A stretch of DNA of 64,000 nt from Streptomyces sp. NBC_01231 (GCA_035999765.1 CP108521.1:9672001-9736000), one strand, 5' to 3'; positions 30,465 through 39,889 are shown, counted from the stretch's first letter. A program made the numbers and translations. Notes: generated by a model not told the origin, from the sequence alone.

Positions 30465-31096
30465 CCGCGGCCGTACGCATCGACCACCTGGTCACCTCGG
30501 GAACGTTCTCGCTGGACGGCGGTACCTGGGACGTCGACAACAACGTCTGGATCGTCGGCGACGACGCCGAGGCGATCGTCATCGACGCTGCCCACGACGC
30601 GCAGGCCATAGTGCAGGCACTGGGGGACCGGACGCTACGTGCCATCGTGTGCACCCACGCCCACGACGACCACGTCAACGTGGCCCCGGAGCTCGCCGCC
30701 CGCACCGGCGCACCGATCCTGCTCCACCCCGATGATGACGCGCTGTGGAAGCAGACCCACCCCGACCGCACCCCCGACGGGCCCCTCGCCCACGGGCAGC
30801 GCCTGGCCGTGGCCGGCACGGGACTGGTCGTCCTCCACACGCCCGGTCACGCCCCGGGTGCCGTCTGCCTGTATGCGCCCGCATTGGGGTCCGTGTTCAC
30901 GGGAGACACCCTCTTCCAGAGCGGCCCGGGCGCCACCGGGAGGTCGTTCTCTGACTTCCCCACCATCATCCGCTCGATCCGCGACCAACTGCTCACCCTG
31001 CCTCCAGAGACGACCGTCAACACCGGACACGGCGTCTCGACCACGATCGGCACGGAGGCCCCGCACCTCCAGGAGTGGGTCGATCGAGGCCACTGA
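30461..31096 (+). CDS. Metallo-beta-lactamase-fold hydrolase, candidate S-formylmycothiol hydrolase
   Basis: A 211-residue MBL protein with the metal motif THAHDDHVN (HxHxDH) and further ligands in TPGHAPG, FTGDTLF and NTGHG. It is of the glyoxalase II-like size and is translationally coupled to mscR (GTG start overlapping the TGA). In actinomycetes this pairing recurs, and the MBL protein is thought to cleave the thioester made by MscR, giving formate and mycothiol; that assignment is inference from context. Confidence 0.85.
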   Translation: MTAAVRIDHLVTSGTFSLDGGTWDVDNNVWIVGDDAEAIVIDAAHDAQAIVQALGDRTLRAIVCTHAHDDHVNVAPELAARTGAPILLHPDDDALWKQTHPDRTPDGPLAHGQRLAVAGTGLVVLHTPGHAPGAVCLYAPALGSVFTGDTLFQSGPGATGRSFSDFPTIIRSIRDQLLTLPPETTVNTGHGVSTTIGTEAPHLQEWVDRGH

Positions 31097-31170
31097 CACC
31101 AGCTCAAGGTAGCGGCGAGCGGCTCCGAGCAGCCGAGATCTTCGCCGACAAGACTTGCAGGAGGGTACCG

Positions 31171-32559
31171 ATGAAAGACGTAGTGATCGTGGGTGGCGGC
31201 ATCGCGGGACTGGCCGCGGGCTGGAGGCTGCGGCACTGGGACACGCTCCTGCTCGAGTCGGAGGGGCGGGTCGGCGGCCGCATCCGCTCGGAGCGCCGAG
31301 GACCGTACTGGCTCAACTGGGGCGGGCATGTGTACGCCGGCGGGAACTCGGCGACGTCGTGGCTGCTGAGCAGCACGGGTGTCGATTCGGTGCCGGTGCC
31401 GGGCTCGCTGGCCGGGCTGTCGATGAACGGCAAGCTGTTGCTGAAGGGCAGGGTGGAGAGCTACCCGTTCCGCGTCCCGATGCCGATGCCGGCGCGGGTC
31501 GGCATGGTCAAGGCGGGCGCCAAGGTCGCCGTGCAGGTGGCCCGTTACGCCCGGATCGTGCAGCGGCGGCCGGGTGAGGATGAGGCGCAGCACCAGCAGC
31601 GGATCTACGACTTCATGAACGACCGCTCCTTCAAGGACTTCATCGGCGACCTGCCCGAGGACGCCGAGGCGCTGTTCAAGCCGACGGTGACGCGGTCGGC
31701 CGCCGACATCGACCAGTTGTCGGCCGGTGCGGGGGTGGGCTACTTCAGCCTGGTGTGGAACATCGGCGGTGGTCTCTCACAGAGCATCTTGGGCGGTCCG
31801 TCGACCCTGACCGAGTCGATCGCCGTGGCGCTGTCGGACCGGGTGCGCCTCAACGCGGGCGTCGAGGAGATCGTGCACAAGCGCAACTCGGTCGTGGTGC
31901 GTTACCGGCAGGACGGTGTCGAGCAGGAGGTCGAGGCGCGCTACGTGATCCTGGCCACGCCGGCGACCGTCACACGCCGGGTAGCGGTCGATCTCGACCC
32001 TGACGTCCGCGAGGTCCTGTCGAAGATCGTCTACGGCCCGTATGTGAGTGCGGCGTTCCTCAGCAACGAGACCGGGCGTCAGGTCTGGGACGACGCCTAC
32101 GGCATCGCGACGCCGAAACGGTCCTTCAACGTCGCGCTGAACATGTCGAACGTCGTGCACGGTTACGAGCGGGAGCGCCGGCCCGGCAGCAGCATCATGA
32201 CCTTCTCGCCGGGCAGCCTGGCGCGCGAGTTGCTGGAGCACGACGACGAGAAGATCCGTCAGATCTACCTCGACGATCTGGACCAGGTCCTGCCCGGCTT
32301 CGCCGACAAGGTCGTCGAGGCGGAGGTGCAGCGCTGGCCCACGGGTGCGCCGTACTGCTTCCCCGGCCGCGGGAAGCTGCAGCAGGCGCTGACGCGCCGC
32401 AGCGGCCGGGTGTTCCTGGCCGGTGACTACCTCGGCACCTTCTACACCGAGACCGCGATCCGGACCGGTCTGTCCGCCGCGCAGGAGGCACGGAGCCTGC
32501 TGGCCACCGAACGCCAGACCGCGGGGCGGAGCCTCGCGTCGGCCCCCGCCATCCCGTAA
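31171..32559 (+). CDS. FAD-dependent amine oxidoreductase (protoporphyrinogen/monoamine oxidase fold)
   Basis: A 462-residue flavoprotein. The N-terminal motif VVIVGGGIAGLAAGWRLR, then ESEGRVGGRIRSE (the GG doublet), and a C-terminal FAD segment GRVFLAGDYLGTFYTETAI place it in the flavin amine oxidase superfamily. The substrate is not deducible; in this region it could oxidise a cyclic or methylated amine such as a proline derivative. The ATG at 31171, preceded by CAGGAGGG, is chosen over an upstream in-frame start at 31075 that overlaps the hydrolase gene. The DapA-like gene follows after 42 bases. Confidence 0.8.
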   Translation: MKDVVIVGGGIAGLAAGWRLRHWDTLLLESEGRVGGRIRSERRGPYWLNWGGHVYAGGNSATSWLLSSTGVDSVPVPGSLAGLSMNGKLLLKGRVESYPFRVPMPMPARVGMVKAGAKVAVQVARYARIVQRRPGEDEAQHQQRIYDFMNDRSFKDFIGDLPEDAEALFKPTVTRSAADIDQLSAGAGVGYFSLVWNIGGGLSQSILGGPSTLTESIAVALSDRVRLNAGVEEIVHKRNSVVVRYRQDGVEQEVEARYVILATPATVTRRVAVDLDPDVREVLSKIVYGPYVSAAFLSNETGRQVWDDAYGIATPKRSFNVALNMSNVVHGYERERRPGSSIMTFSPGSLARELLEHDDEKIRQIYLDDLDQVLPGFADKVVEAEVQRWPTGAPYCFPGRGKLQQALTRRSGRVFLAGDYLGTFYTETAIRTGLSAAQEARSLLATERQTAGRSLASAPAIP

Positions 32560-32601
32560 GTCCGCCTCCCCACCCAAGGCTTCACCTGAGGAGAGTCCAG
32601 A

Positions 32602-33501
32602 ATGTCGTCAGAGCTGAGCGGTGTCCTGACCGCCCTTGCCACACCGTTCGCGTCGGATGGGGGGATCGAGGAGAAGACGCTGCGCCGCCTGGTCGACCGC
32701 AGCATCGACGGCGGGGTCGACGGCGTCGTCGCCTGTGGATCGACCGGTGAGTTCGCGGCCATGAGCGCAGCGGAACGGCGTCAGGTCGTCGAGACCGTCG
32801 TCGACCAGGTCGCCGGACGCGTGCCGGTGGTCGCGCAGACCGGTGCGTTGAGCACCAGGGAGGCCGTCGAACTGTCCCGCCACGCGCAGGATGCCGGGGC
32901 CTCGGTGCTGATGGTGGTCGCCCCGTTCTACGAGCCGCTCACGCTGGAGGAGACGCTGCGCTATCTGCGTACGGTGGCCGACGCGGTGGACATTCCGATC
33001 ATGCTGTACAACCTGCCGGGGGCCACCGGGGTCAATCTGTTGCCGGAGACAGTCGGACAGCTCGCCCGCGAGGTCGACAACATCCGATACATCAAGGACA
33101 CCAGCGCGGACATGGCGCAGGCGGGGCAGCTGATCCACCGTTACGGCGATGTCATCTCGACCTTCGTCGGCTGGGACAGCCTGCTGCTGACCGCGATCTC
33201 CGAGGGCGCCGCCGGTGTCATGGCCGGGACGGCGAACGTGATGCCGACCGAACTGGTCTCGATCCACCGTGCGTTGGTGGCCGGCGACCTCGACCGGGCA
33301 CGGGCCGAGTGGGCGCGGATCTACCCGCTGATGGACGCGATCATGTCCGCTGCGTTCATCCCGGCGGTCAAGGCCGCCCTGGAAGCGGCCGGATTCCCCG
33401 TCGGCGGGCCGCGTGAGCCGGTGCTCGCCCTCGACGCCGCCACCACCGCGCAGATCTCCTCGCTGGTCCAGGCGCTGCCGCAGCTGTCGCCGGCACAGTG
33501 A
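32602..33501 (+). CDS. Dihydrodipicolinate synthase family lyase/deaminase
   Basis: A 299-residue class I aldolase-fold protein. The Schiff-base lysine is Lys165 in YIKDTS; CGSTGEFAAMS and MLYNLPGATGVN are the usual phosphate/carboxylate loop and catalytic tyrosine. The family includes DapA, N-acetylneuraminate lyase and 1-pyrroline-4-hydroxy-2-carboxylate deaminase of hydroxyproline breakdown. With cyclodeaminase-like and aldehyde dehydrogenase genes directly downstream, the last role is attractive but unproven. The stop overlaps the possible GTG start of the next gene. Confidence 0.85.
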   Translation: MSSELSGVLTALATPFASDGGIEEKTLRRLVDRSIDGGVDGVVACGSTGEFAAMSAAERRQVVETVVDQVAGRVPVVAQTGALSTREAVELSRHAQDAGASVLMVVAPFYEPLTLEETLRYLRTVADAVDIPIMLYNLPGATGVNLLPETVGQLAREVDNIRYIKDTSADMAQAGQLIHRYGDVISTFVGWDSLLLTAISEGAAGVMAGTANVMPTELVSIHRALVAGDLDRARAEWARIYPLMDAIMSAAFIPAVKAALEAAGFPVGGPREPVLALDAATTAQISSLVQALPQLSPAQ

Positions 33502-33521
33502 GAGCGAACGGGACGGCAGCC

Positions 33522-34562
33522 ATGAGATTCCTCGACGAGCACGACGTCCGTTCCGTGTACGACATCGACACCGCGATCGCTTCGCAGCGGACGGCGTTCA
33601 TGGCGCTTGCGCGAGGAGAGGCGTGGCAGCCCGAAAAGATCCTGGGCGGCCATGCCGACGATCCCGACACCGTCCTGTGCTACGCCGCTCGGCTCGACCG
33701 CGCGAGCGGCCCCGTCTGCAAGTTCGGGAGCATCAACCCCGGCAACGCGGGAACGGCCGTGCCGACCATCAACGCCGTGGTCGCCGTGCTCGACCCGCGT
33801 ACGGGTGTTCCTCTGGCCTTCATGGACGGCACGGCGCTGACCACGCTGCGTACGGCAGCCGCGAGCGCGGTCGCCGTCGAGGCACTGGCCAGGAAGGAGG
33901 CGGCCCGCCTCCTGGTGCTGGGGTCCGGCGTGCAGGGGCGCGCGCACGTCAAGGCACTGCAGCACAGCAAGCGCTACGCCTGGACAGGAATGTGGTCACC
34001 CCGTGCCTCGTCGCTGGACGCCGCGGTCGAGCACCTGGGTGAGCAGGGGTTCGACGTCGAACCCGTGAGATCCCCGAGCGAGGCCATCGCCAAGGCGGAC
34101 GTCATCGTCTGCGCCAGCTCCGCCACCGAACCCCTGTTCTCTGCACGCGAGTTGGCCCCCGGTGTCACCGTCGTCACGGTCGGATCCTTCGACCGGCACC
34201 GCTGCGAGATAGGACCGGACGTCCTCCACTCCAGCCACCAGGTCGTCGTCGATCACGAACCGACGGCGCGCCAGAACTGCGGCCCGCTCGTCGCCGCCCG
34301 GGCGCAGGGCGGGACGCCGGAGCCGGCACTCGTCGAGCTCGGCCGTGTCCTGACCGGCGCGGCGACCGGTCGCCGTAGCGACGACGACATCGTGACGTAC
34401 CTCAGCGCCGGCCTCGGCGTTCAGGACGCGGCAGCGGCCTGGAGCGTCTACCAGCGGGCCGAAGCACTCGGCGTCGGCCGGAGTGTCGACTGGCCGGCCC
34501 CTGCCCCACCTCACCCCACTTCGGCCCACCCTCACCCGACTGTTCCACACGACCACACCTAA
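33522..34562 (+). CDS. Ornithine cyclodeaminase/mu-crystallin family protein, intact copy
   Basis: About 346 residues. The NAD(P)-binding motif LLVLGSGVQGRAHV and the substrate-side MDGTALTTLRTAAASAVA are standard for the family, which includes ornithine cyclodeaminase and proline-ketimine (pyrroline-2-carboxylate) reductases. The N-terminus MRFLDEHDV at 33522 is conserved in the decayed copy at 9891-10887 and is preferred to a GTG at 33498. The last 20 residues are an unusual Pro/His/Thr-rich tail. Position between a DapA-like lyase and an aldehyde dehydrogenase favours an imine-reductase role in cyclic amino acid catabolism. Confidence 0.85.
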   Translation: MRFLDEHDVRSVYDIDTAIASQRTAFMALARGEAWQPEKILGGHADDPDTVLCYAARLDRASGPVCKFGSINPGNAGTAVPTINAVVAVLDPRTGVPLAFMDGTALTTLRTAAASAVAVEALARKEAARLLVLGSGVQGRAHVKALQHSKRYAWTGMWSPRASSLDAAVEHLGEQGFDVEPVRSPSEAIAKADVIVCASSATEPLFSARELAPGVTVVTVGSFDRHRCEIGPDVLHSSHQVVVDHEPTARQNCGPLVAARAQGGTPEPALVELGRVLTGAATGRRSDDDIVTYLSAGLGVQDAAAAWSVYQRAEALGVGRSVDWPAPAPPHPTSAHPHPTVPHDHT

Positions 34563-34575
34563 GGAGCCACTGATC

Positions 34576-36087
34576 ATGACCACTGCTGCCGGTCTGACGA
34601 CGCCCACGGTTCGACGCGCGACGGACGCACCGTCTCTGATCACCGAGTCCGACCTGCCCTCGGCCCGGCACTTCATCGACGGGACGTTCCTCGACGGCTC
34701 GACCGACCGCGTCATCGACGTGGTCGACCCGAGCACGGAGAGCGTCATCGCCCGGATTCCCGCGGGAATGGCCGAGGACGTCGACCGGGCGGTCGCCGCC
34801 GCGGTCGCGGCCAAGGCCGATTGGGCCCGGCGTGTCCCCAAGGACCGCTCGGAGGTGCTGCACGCCATCGCCGACCGGCTGGCCGAGCACGCCGACCTCC
34901 TCGCCAGGCTGGAGTCGGCGAACACCGGCAAGCCGCTCGCGGTGTCGCACGACGACGTCGCCATGACCATCGACACCTTCCGCTTCATGGCCGGCGCCGT
35001 GCGCGCGACCACCTCCCTGGCCGCCGGGGACTACGCCGACAACCACCTCTCGGTCATCCTGCGCGAACCACTCGGCGTGATCGGCGTGATCACCCCGTGG
35101 AACTACCCCCTGCTCATGGCGGCCTGGAAGATCGCCCCCATTCTCGCCGCCGGCAACACCCTGGTCCTCAAGCCCTCCGAGCAGACCCCGCTGACCACCC
35201 TGAAGTTCGCCGAACTCGTCGCCGCTCTCCTGCCGCCCGGCGTGCTGAACGTCGTCAACGGATACGGCCCGACCGTGGGCGCACGGCTCGCCGAGCACCC
35301 CGACCTGGACATGATCGCCCTGACCGGCTCGGTTCCCAGCGGCCGTGCCGTCGCCCGGGCCGCCGCCGACACCCTCAAGCGGGTGCACCTCGAACTGGGC
35401 GGCAAGGCCCCGGTCGTGATCTTCGAGGACGCCGATCTCACGGCCGCCGCCTCGTCCCTGCGCACCGCGGGCTTCTGGAACTCGGGCCAGGAATGCGGTG
35501 CCGCCTGCCGTGTGCTCGTCCACGCATCGGTCGCCGAGCGGTTCGTCGGGCAACTCGTCGAGGAGGTCGGCTCGTTGGTCGTCGGCGAGCCGGCCTCCGG
35601 CGAGGACGTCGAGGTCGGCCCGATGGTCTCGAAGGCCCACTTCGACCGCGTCACGGGCTACTTGGAGCGCGCGAAGAAGGAAGGCATTCGGGCGGCGACG
35701 GGAGGCGGGCCCCTCGACGGCCCCGGCTACTTCGTGGCCCCGACGGTCCTGGTCGACGTCCCCGAAGGCGCCGAGGTCGCCCGCGAGGAGATCTTCGGCC
35801 CCGTGATCACGGTCGAGACCTTCGCCGACGAGGACGAAGCCGTACGACGCGCCAACGACGTCCCCCTGGGCCTGTCGGCATCGGTGTGGACCGAGAACGC
35901 CCGCCGCAGCCACGACATCGCAGCGCGCCTCGACTTCGGAACCGTCTGGGTCAACTCCCACCTCGTACTGGCCGGCGAAGTCCCCTGGGGCGGCTTCAAG
36001 GGCTCCGGCTACGGCCGGGACCTGTCGATCTACGCCCTGGACGACTACTCGCGCACCAAGCACGTCATGCACAACCACGAGCGCTGA
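34576..36087 (+). CDS. NAD-dependent aldehyde dehydrogenase (aminobutyraldehyde/semialdehyde type)
   Basis: A 503-residue ALDH with PWNYPLLMAAWKIAPILA, the cofactor motif TGSVPSG, the general-base glutamate in LELGGKAP and the catalytic cysteine Cys307 in SGQECGAACR. EEIFGPVI and WGGFKGSGYGRD complete the family pattern. It resembles gamma-aminobutyraldehyde dehydrogenases; in this context oxidation of a semialdehyde from ring opening, such as 2-oxoglutarate semialdehyde, is a reasonable guess. The ATG at 34576 (GGAG upstream) is chosen; the upstream in-frame extension would overlap the previous gene. Confidence 0.88.
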   Translation: MTTAAGLTTPTVRRATDAPSLITESDLPSARHFIDGTFLDGSTDRVIDVVDPSTESVIARIPAGMAEDVDRAVAAAVAAKADWARRVPKDRSEVLHAIADRLAEHADLLARLESANTGKPLAVSHDDVAMTIDTFRFMAGAVRATTSLAAGDYADNHLSVILREPLGVIGVITPWNYPLLMAAWKIAPILAAGNTLVLKPSEQTPLTTLKFAELVAALLPPGVLNVVNGYGPTVGARLAEHPDLDMIALTGSVPSGRAVARAAADTLKRVHLELGGKAPVVIFEDADLTAAASSLRTAGFWNSGQECGAACRVLVHASVAERFVGQLVEEVGSLVVGEPASGEDVEVGPMVSKAHFDRVTGYLERAKKEGIRAATGGGPLDGPGYFVAPTVLVDVPEGAEVAREEIFGPVITVETFADEDEAVRRANDVPLGLSASVWTENARRSHDIAARLDFGTVWVNSHLVLAGEVPWGGFKGSGYGRDLSIYALDDYSRTKHVMHNHER

Positions 36088-36125
36088 ACCCGTCCTCGGT
36101 CCGCACCACTTCCTACGGAGGCCCC

Positions 36126-36521
36126 ATGAAACACCCTGACTCGACGCTGCCCACGGTGATCTCTTCCGACGACGTCCCCCTCACGCTGTACACGCGCCCC
36201 GGGCGGAGTGGGTCAACCGATCGCTACGAGCCGGGTGATGCACTCGTTCGCAACTACATTCAGAGTGATCGTTTCCACGTGGGGGTCTGGGAAGCTCTGC
36301 CCGGCGAGTCCTTCTGGACCGATTGCCATGACGACGAAGAGTTCCTCTATGTGATCGAGGGTGAGATAACGATCCTGGTTCCTCCGCTGCGCACGGCCGT
36401 CGTCGGACGACGGGGCGACCTCATTCGCATGCCTGTCGGCACCGAGCACCAGTCGATGAACCGGGGATCGACGCCGCTGAAGGTGCTGTTCTGCAGTCCG
36501 CCCGATGCGATCACTACCTGA
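36126..36521 (+). CDS. Small cupin-domain protein
   Basis: A 131-residue single cupin. The first motif lies around CHDDEEFLYVIEGEI, with metal-ligand-like His and Glu, and the second around MPVGTEHQSMN. GGAGG stands five bases before the ATG. Such small cupins act as isomerases, dioxygenases or ligand sensors, and the function is not deducible. It lies directly after the aldehyde dehydrogenase and before the second iclR gene, all on the same strand, so it is probably part of the same operon. Confidence 0.75.
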   Translation: MKHPDSTLPTVISSDDVPLTLYTRPGRSGSTDRYEPGDALVRNYIQSDRFHVGVWEALPGESFWTDCHDDEEFLYVIEGEITILVPPLRTAVVGRRGDLIRMPVGTEHQSMNRGSTPLKVLFCSPPDAITT

Positions 36522-36558
36522 TCCCGGGGCCTCTGTGCAGGGGCGCTATGGTCCTGCT

Positions 36559-37350
36559 ATGAGCAACAGCGGCAAGGCGCGCAATGGCTCGGTCCATTCA
36601 GTCAACCGTGCGATCTCCATACTTCAGGTTCTTGCTCTGCGCGGAGCCGCAGGCGTGACTCAGATCGCCGGCGAGTTGGATGTCCACAAGTCGACCGTCT
36701 TCCGGCTGCTGGCGACGCTCGAGGCGCGCGGGCTCGTCGAGCAGGACGCGAGTCGTGGTCAGTACCGGTTGGGTCACGGCGTCGTCCAACTCGCCGCCGG
36801 GGCGACGAGGAAGTATGACATCTCGGTCATCAGCCGGCCGATCTGTCAGGAACTCGCCGAGACGATCGGTGAGTCCGTCAATATCGCGATCCGCGACGGT
36901 CACGACCTGGTGACCATCGACCAGGTGATGGGCAATGCCTCCGTCACGACGGTCGATTGGGTCGGTCAGCGCAATCCGCTGCATACGACGGCCCCCGGCA
37001 AGCTGTTTCTCGCCACGATGCCGGAGGCGGATCGCAGGAGCATCCTCGACCAGGGTCTGGAGCGGCACACCGACTACACCATCGTGGACGCGAAGGAGCT
37101 TGAGAAGCAGCTCGCGCAGGTGCGCGTGCTGGGGTACGCGTATACGGAACAAGAGCACGAGATTGGTCTCACCGCGGTTTCTGCGCCGATCCGCGCCGCC
37201 AATGGAGGGATGATCGCGGCCATGGTCGTCTCCGGTCCTTCATTCCGAATCACCTCGGAGACGATTCCCGAGGTGGCGGAGAAGGTCGTGTCCGCGGCTG
37301 CCGCGATCTCCGAGCGCAACGGCTTTCCCAAGTCTGGCCGAGTCATGTAG
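36559..37350 (+). CDS. IclR-family transcriptional regulator (second of a paralogous pair)
   Basis: A 263-residue IclR protein: winged helix VHSVNRAISILQVLA and HKSTVFRLLATLEARGLVE, then an effector domain with PICQELAETIGESVNIAIR, PLHTTAPGKLFLATM and YTEQEHEIGLTAVSAPI. It is clearly paralogous to the regulator at 23887-24669 along its length, and the recognition helix is identical. It precedes the Rieske gene by about 245 bases, in which operator C is found. The ATG at 36559 is preferred to 36505. Confidence 0.9.
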   Translation: MSNSGKARNGSVHSVNRAISILQVLALRGAAGVTQIAGELDVHKSTVFRLLATLEARGLVEQDASRGQYRLGHGVVQLAAGATRKYDISVISRPICQELAETIGESVNIAIRDGHDLVTIDQVMGNASVTTVDWVGQRNPLHTTAPGKLFLATMPEADRRSILDQGLERHTDYTIVDAKELEKQLAQVRVLGYAYTEQEHEIGLTAVSAPIRAANGGMIAAMVVSGPSFRITSETIPEVAEKVVSAAAAISERNGFPKSGRVM

Positions 37351-37500
37351 CTCGCCGGGCACCTCTCGCTGTTCGTGGACAGTGGCTGTTCGAGCGTCCC
37401 CGCGGGGCGGCAGACAGCCGTTGGTTACCGCCGCCTGAGTTGCATCAAACCGACCATGTATTGGCCGTTGACAGGCCCTTGAAGCGCGCTGCACTCTGGG

Positions 37501-37541
37501 CTTGTTTCGCAGAGTAAGTTTGTTCTGCACTGCGAGACAAA
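37501..37541. promoter_or_regulatory. Operator C: paired inverted arms upstream of the Rieske gene
   Basis: The arms CTTGTTTCGC (37501-37510) and GCGAGACAAA (37532-37541) are inverted repeats separated by exactly 21 bases, the same spacing as operator A. The right half is also part of a 19-bp imperfect palindrome, TGTTCTGCACTGCGAGACA (37521-37539). It lies 55 bases before the Rieske start. Confidence 0.7.
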
Positions 37542-37595
37542 CTTCGGAAGGTTGGCGCCGTCCGATCCGGACGCCCGGATCCGAGCGTTGGAGAC

Positions 37596-38915
37596 ATGAC
37601 CGTGACGCACATGAGCATCGACAAGCCATCCCTGGACATCGCGTCCGTGGTGAACCGCCGCGCGGCAGGCCACAGCCTCGAGGCGCCCTTCTATACAAGC
37701 CAGGAGATCTACGAGCTGGACCTCGACGTCATCTTCGGCAGGCACTGGTTCTTCTGTGCCGCGGAAGCCGAGATACCCGAGGCCGGCGACTATGTGACCG
37801 TCAATGTCGGTCCGCATTCCGTGATCATCGTCCGCGACGACGACGAGGAAATTCGTGCCTTCCGCAACGTCTGCCGGCACCGAGGGGCGCGTCTCCTGGA
37901 CCAGGGGTGCGGGTCGGTCGGAAACATCGTCTGCCCGTACCACCAGTGGACCTATCGAACGGACGGCAGCCTGGCTTTCTCCGAGTACCAGCCGTCCACC
38001 TTCGACCGCGAACAGTTCGGCCTCAGGCCGGTGCATGTCCGTACGGTCGGGGGACTCGTCTTTCTCTGCCTGTCCGACGAGCCACCGTCCGACTTCGACG
38101 AGTTCAGCGAATTCATGGAGCCGTACCTGCTGCCCTATGACCTCAAGGCGGCGAAGGTCGCTCACCAGATCGACATCGTGGAGCAGGGCAATTGGAAGCT
38201 CGTCATGGAGAACAACCGGGAATGCCACCACTGCGACGTGTCCCACCCGGAGCTCCTCACGGCGTACTTCCCCTTCAACCGGCATTCCGAGGAAGACGTC
38301 CCCCCGCGGATGCGGCCGCTGTACGAGCGCTACCAGGCCGCGGAGGCGGCGCTGGCCGCCACCCGCGCCGCAGCCGGCTTCCCGCAGGAAGAGCGACGCG
38401 AGCTCGACTCGCGCCCGACCGGATTCCAGCTCTTCCATCTGCCGCTCGACGGAACGGGTGCCTCGCTCGGGACCGGTGGTGAGCAGGTGTGCAAGAAGCT
38501 GCTCGGCTCCATCGCCGACCCCAGGTTCGGTGACCTTTCGCTGCACATGCAGCCGAACTCCTGGTTTCACTTCCTGAGCGACCACGCCGTCGTGTTCTGG
38601 GTTCAGCCCTTGTCTCCCGGCGAAACCCTCGTACGCACTACGTGGCTGGTGCACCCCGATGCGGTCGAGGGCGTCGACTACGACATCGACGCGTTGACGG
38701 CGGTGTGGAAGGCCACCAACGACCAGGACCGTGCCCTGGTCGAGGCCACCCAGTGCGGCGTCACCAATCCCGGCTACGTGCCGGGTCCCTACTCGACGGT
38801 CGAAGACGACGTCGAGGCCTTTGTGAACTGGTACGTCAAGCGGATCCGGTCGAGCCTCCGGTGTAAGTCGACGACGCACGGCGGCAGTCGATCGCGATCG
38901 ACGTCAGAGCCCTGA
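37596..38915 (+). CDS. Rieske non-heme iron oxygenase alpha subunit, betaine demethylase type
   Basis: A 439-residue ring-hydroxylating-oxygenase-like protein. The Rieske cluster ligands are Cys93-Arg-His95 and Cys113-Pro-Tyr-His116. The mononuclear iron site is in the helix NNRECHHCDVSHPELL. Glycine betaine (GbcA) and proline betaine (Stc2/HpbB) demethylases have this size and helix; they remove an N-methyl group as formaldehyde. Its best partner in the window is the reductase at 20119-21153. The C-terminal 15 residues after VKRIRSSL are unlike the paralogous fragment and run into the M24 remnant, so the original stop was probably lost by an indel. Confidence 0.88.
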   Translation: MTVTHMSIDKPSLDIASVVNRRAAGHSLEAPFYTSQEIYELDLDVIFGRHWFFCAAEAEIPEAGDYVTVNVGPHSVIIVRDDDEEIRAFRNVCRHRGARLLDQGCGSVGNIVCPYHQWTYRTDGSLAFSEYQPSTFDREQFGLRPVHVRTVGGLVFLCLSDEPPSDFDEFSEFMEPYLLPYDLKAAKVAHQIDIVEQGNWKLVMENNRECHHCDVSHPELLTAYFPFNRHSEEDVPPRMRPLYERYQAAEAALAATRAAAGFPQEERRELDSRPTGFQLFHLPLDGTGASLGTGGEQVCKKLLGSIADPRFGDLSLHMQPNSWFHFLSDHAVVFWVQPLSPGETLVRTTWLVHPDAVEGVDYDIDALTAVWKATNDQDRALVEATQCGVTNPGYVPGPYSTVEDDVEAFVNWYVKRIRSSLRCKSTTHGGSRSRSTSEP

Positions 38916-39783
38916 ACGCCGAACGTCTCTCGCGTGCGCAGGCGGGCATGAAGCGGCCGGACTCCCCGCCGCGTTGCTCTTCGATCCTGCCAACCTGCAC
39001 TGCTCCTACCGCTGGGCGCATGTCTTTGCCTTCTTCGGATCGGGTCGCACAGCAGACGGGATGCCAGCAGGGCAATCGCCGCGGTCGCCTTCTTTGAACT
39101 TGCCGGTCGGGAGATCAAGGTCGTCGACGCCGTCCGGTGATCGAGGGTGAAGTCGCCGACCGAACTCGACATTCATTGCGAGAACGCACGTCTGGTCGAC
39201 GAGGCTGTCGCGGCGTTTCTCCCCATGGAACCTGAAAGGTCCGAGAACGCGTTGTGGGCGGCTCTGGCTCACGAGACCTTCTCGCACGGGGAACTCCACG
39301 CCGAGGCGCGGCTGCTGTGCTGGGGGCCGAGGACCAACCCGTGGATGCAGGAGGCGACACATCGCGTCGTCCAGAACGGTGACCTGGTGGCTTTCGACAA
39401 CGACCTGGTAGGTCCGTTCGGCTACCTGACCGACATCACGCGCACTACTTGCGTGGCGACCTTCCGGCCACCAGCGAAAAGCGGGAGGTACACCAGGCGG
39501 CGTACGCGTACGAGTTCGTTTACGGGAGCCCCTGAGTTCGTCGCCGGACGCAGCTTCGCGGATCGGCGAGCTGCTGGGGAACGCGTATTGCGGAGCAGTA
39601 CCGCCAGCAGCGTTATCCCTTCATCGCGGGCTTCCTCGAGCCCGGGGTGGCCCTCAGCGTCGAGAGCTACACGGGGGCCGTCTGCGGGACGGGCGGCGTC
39701 AAGTACGAGGAGCAGATCATCTTTACCGGGGCGTACCGGAAATCATTTCCCACGCTCCGGCGGACGAACGGCTGCTCCATTGA
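38866..39783 (+). pseudogene. M24-family peptidase (creatinase/Xaa-Pro peptidase-like), several frameshifts
   Basis: Pieces of one M24 protein lie in order but in different frames: LNAERLSRAQAGMK and LPAALLFDPANLHCSYRWAH, then SPTELDIHCENARLVDEAV and LLCWGPRTNPWMQEATHRV, FDNDLVGPFGYLTDITRT, VHQAAYAYEFVYG, and FLEPGVALSVESYTG with VKYEEQIIFT, ending EIISHAPADERLLH at 39783. At least three indels and a stop break it. Intact relatives (creatinases, prolidases, DddP) cleave C-N or ester-like bonds with a metal. It directly follows the Rieske gene and was probably co-transcribed with it. Confidence 0.8.
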
Positions 39784-39889
39784 CACGTTGCAGGACGGCT
39801 TGTGGAAGGCGGCGAAGAAGACCGCACGGACCTCGGTCTTTCCTGGACCCTCCATCATTCCGGCTGCTCATCGGAGCACTGAAGAAACT

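Noticed and set aside
34821..36125. Long ORF upstream of and in frame with the cupin
   Set aside because: It is a shadow of the aldehyde dehydrogenase; the cupin has its own ATG and GGAGG at 36116-36120.
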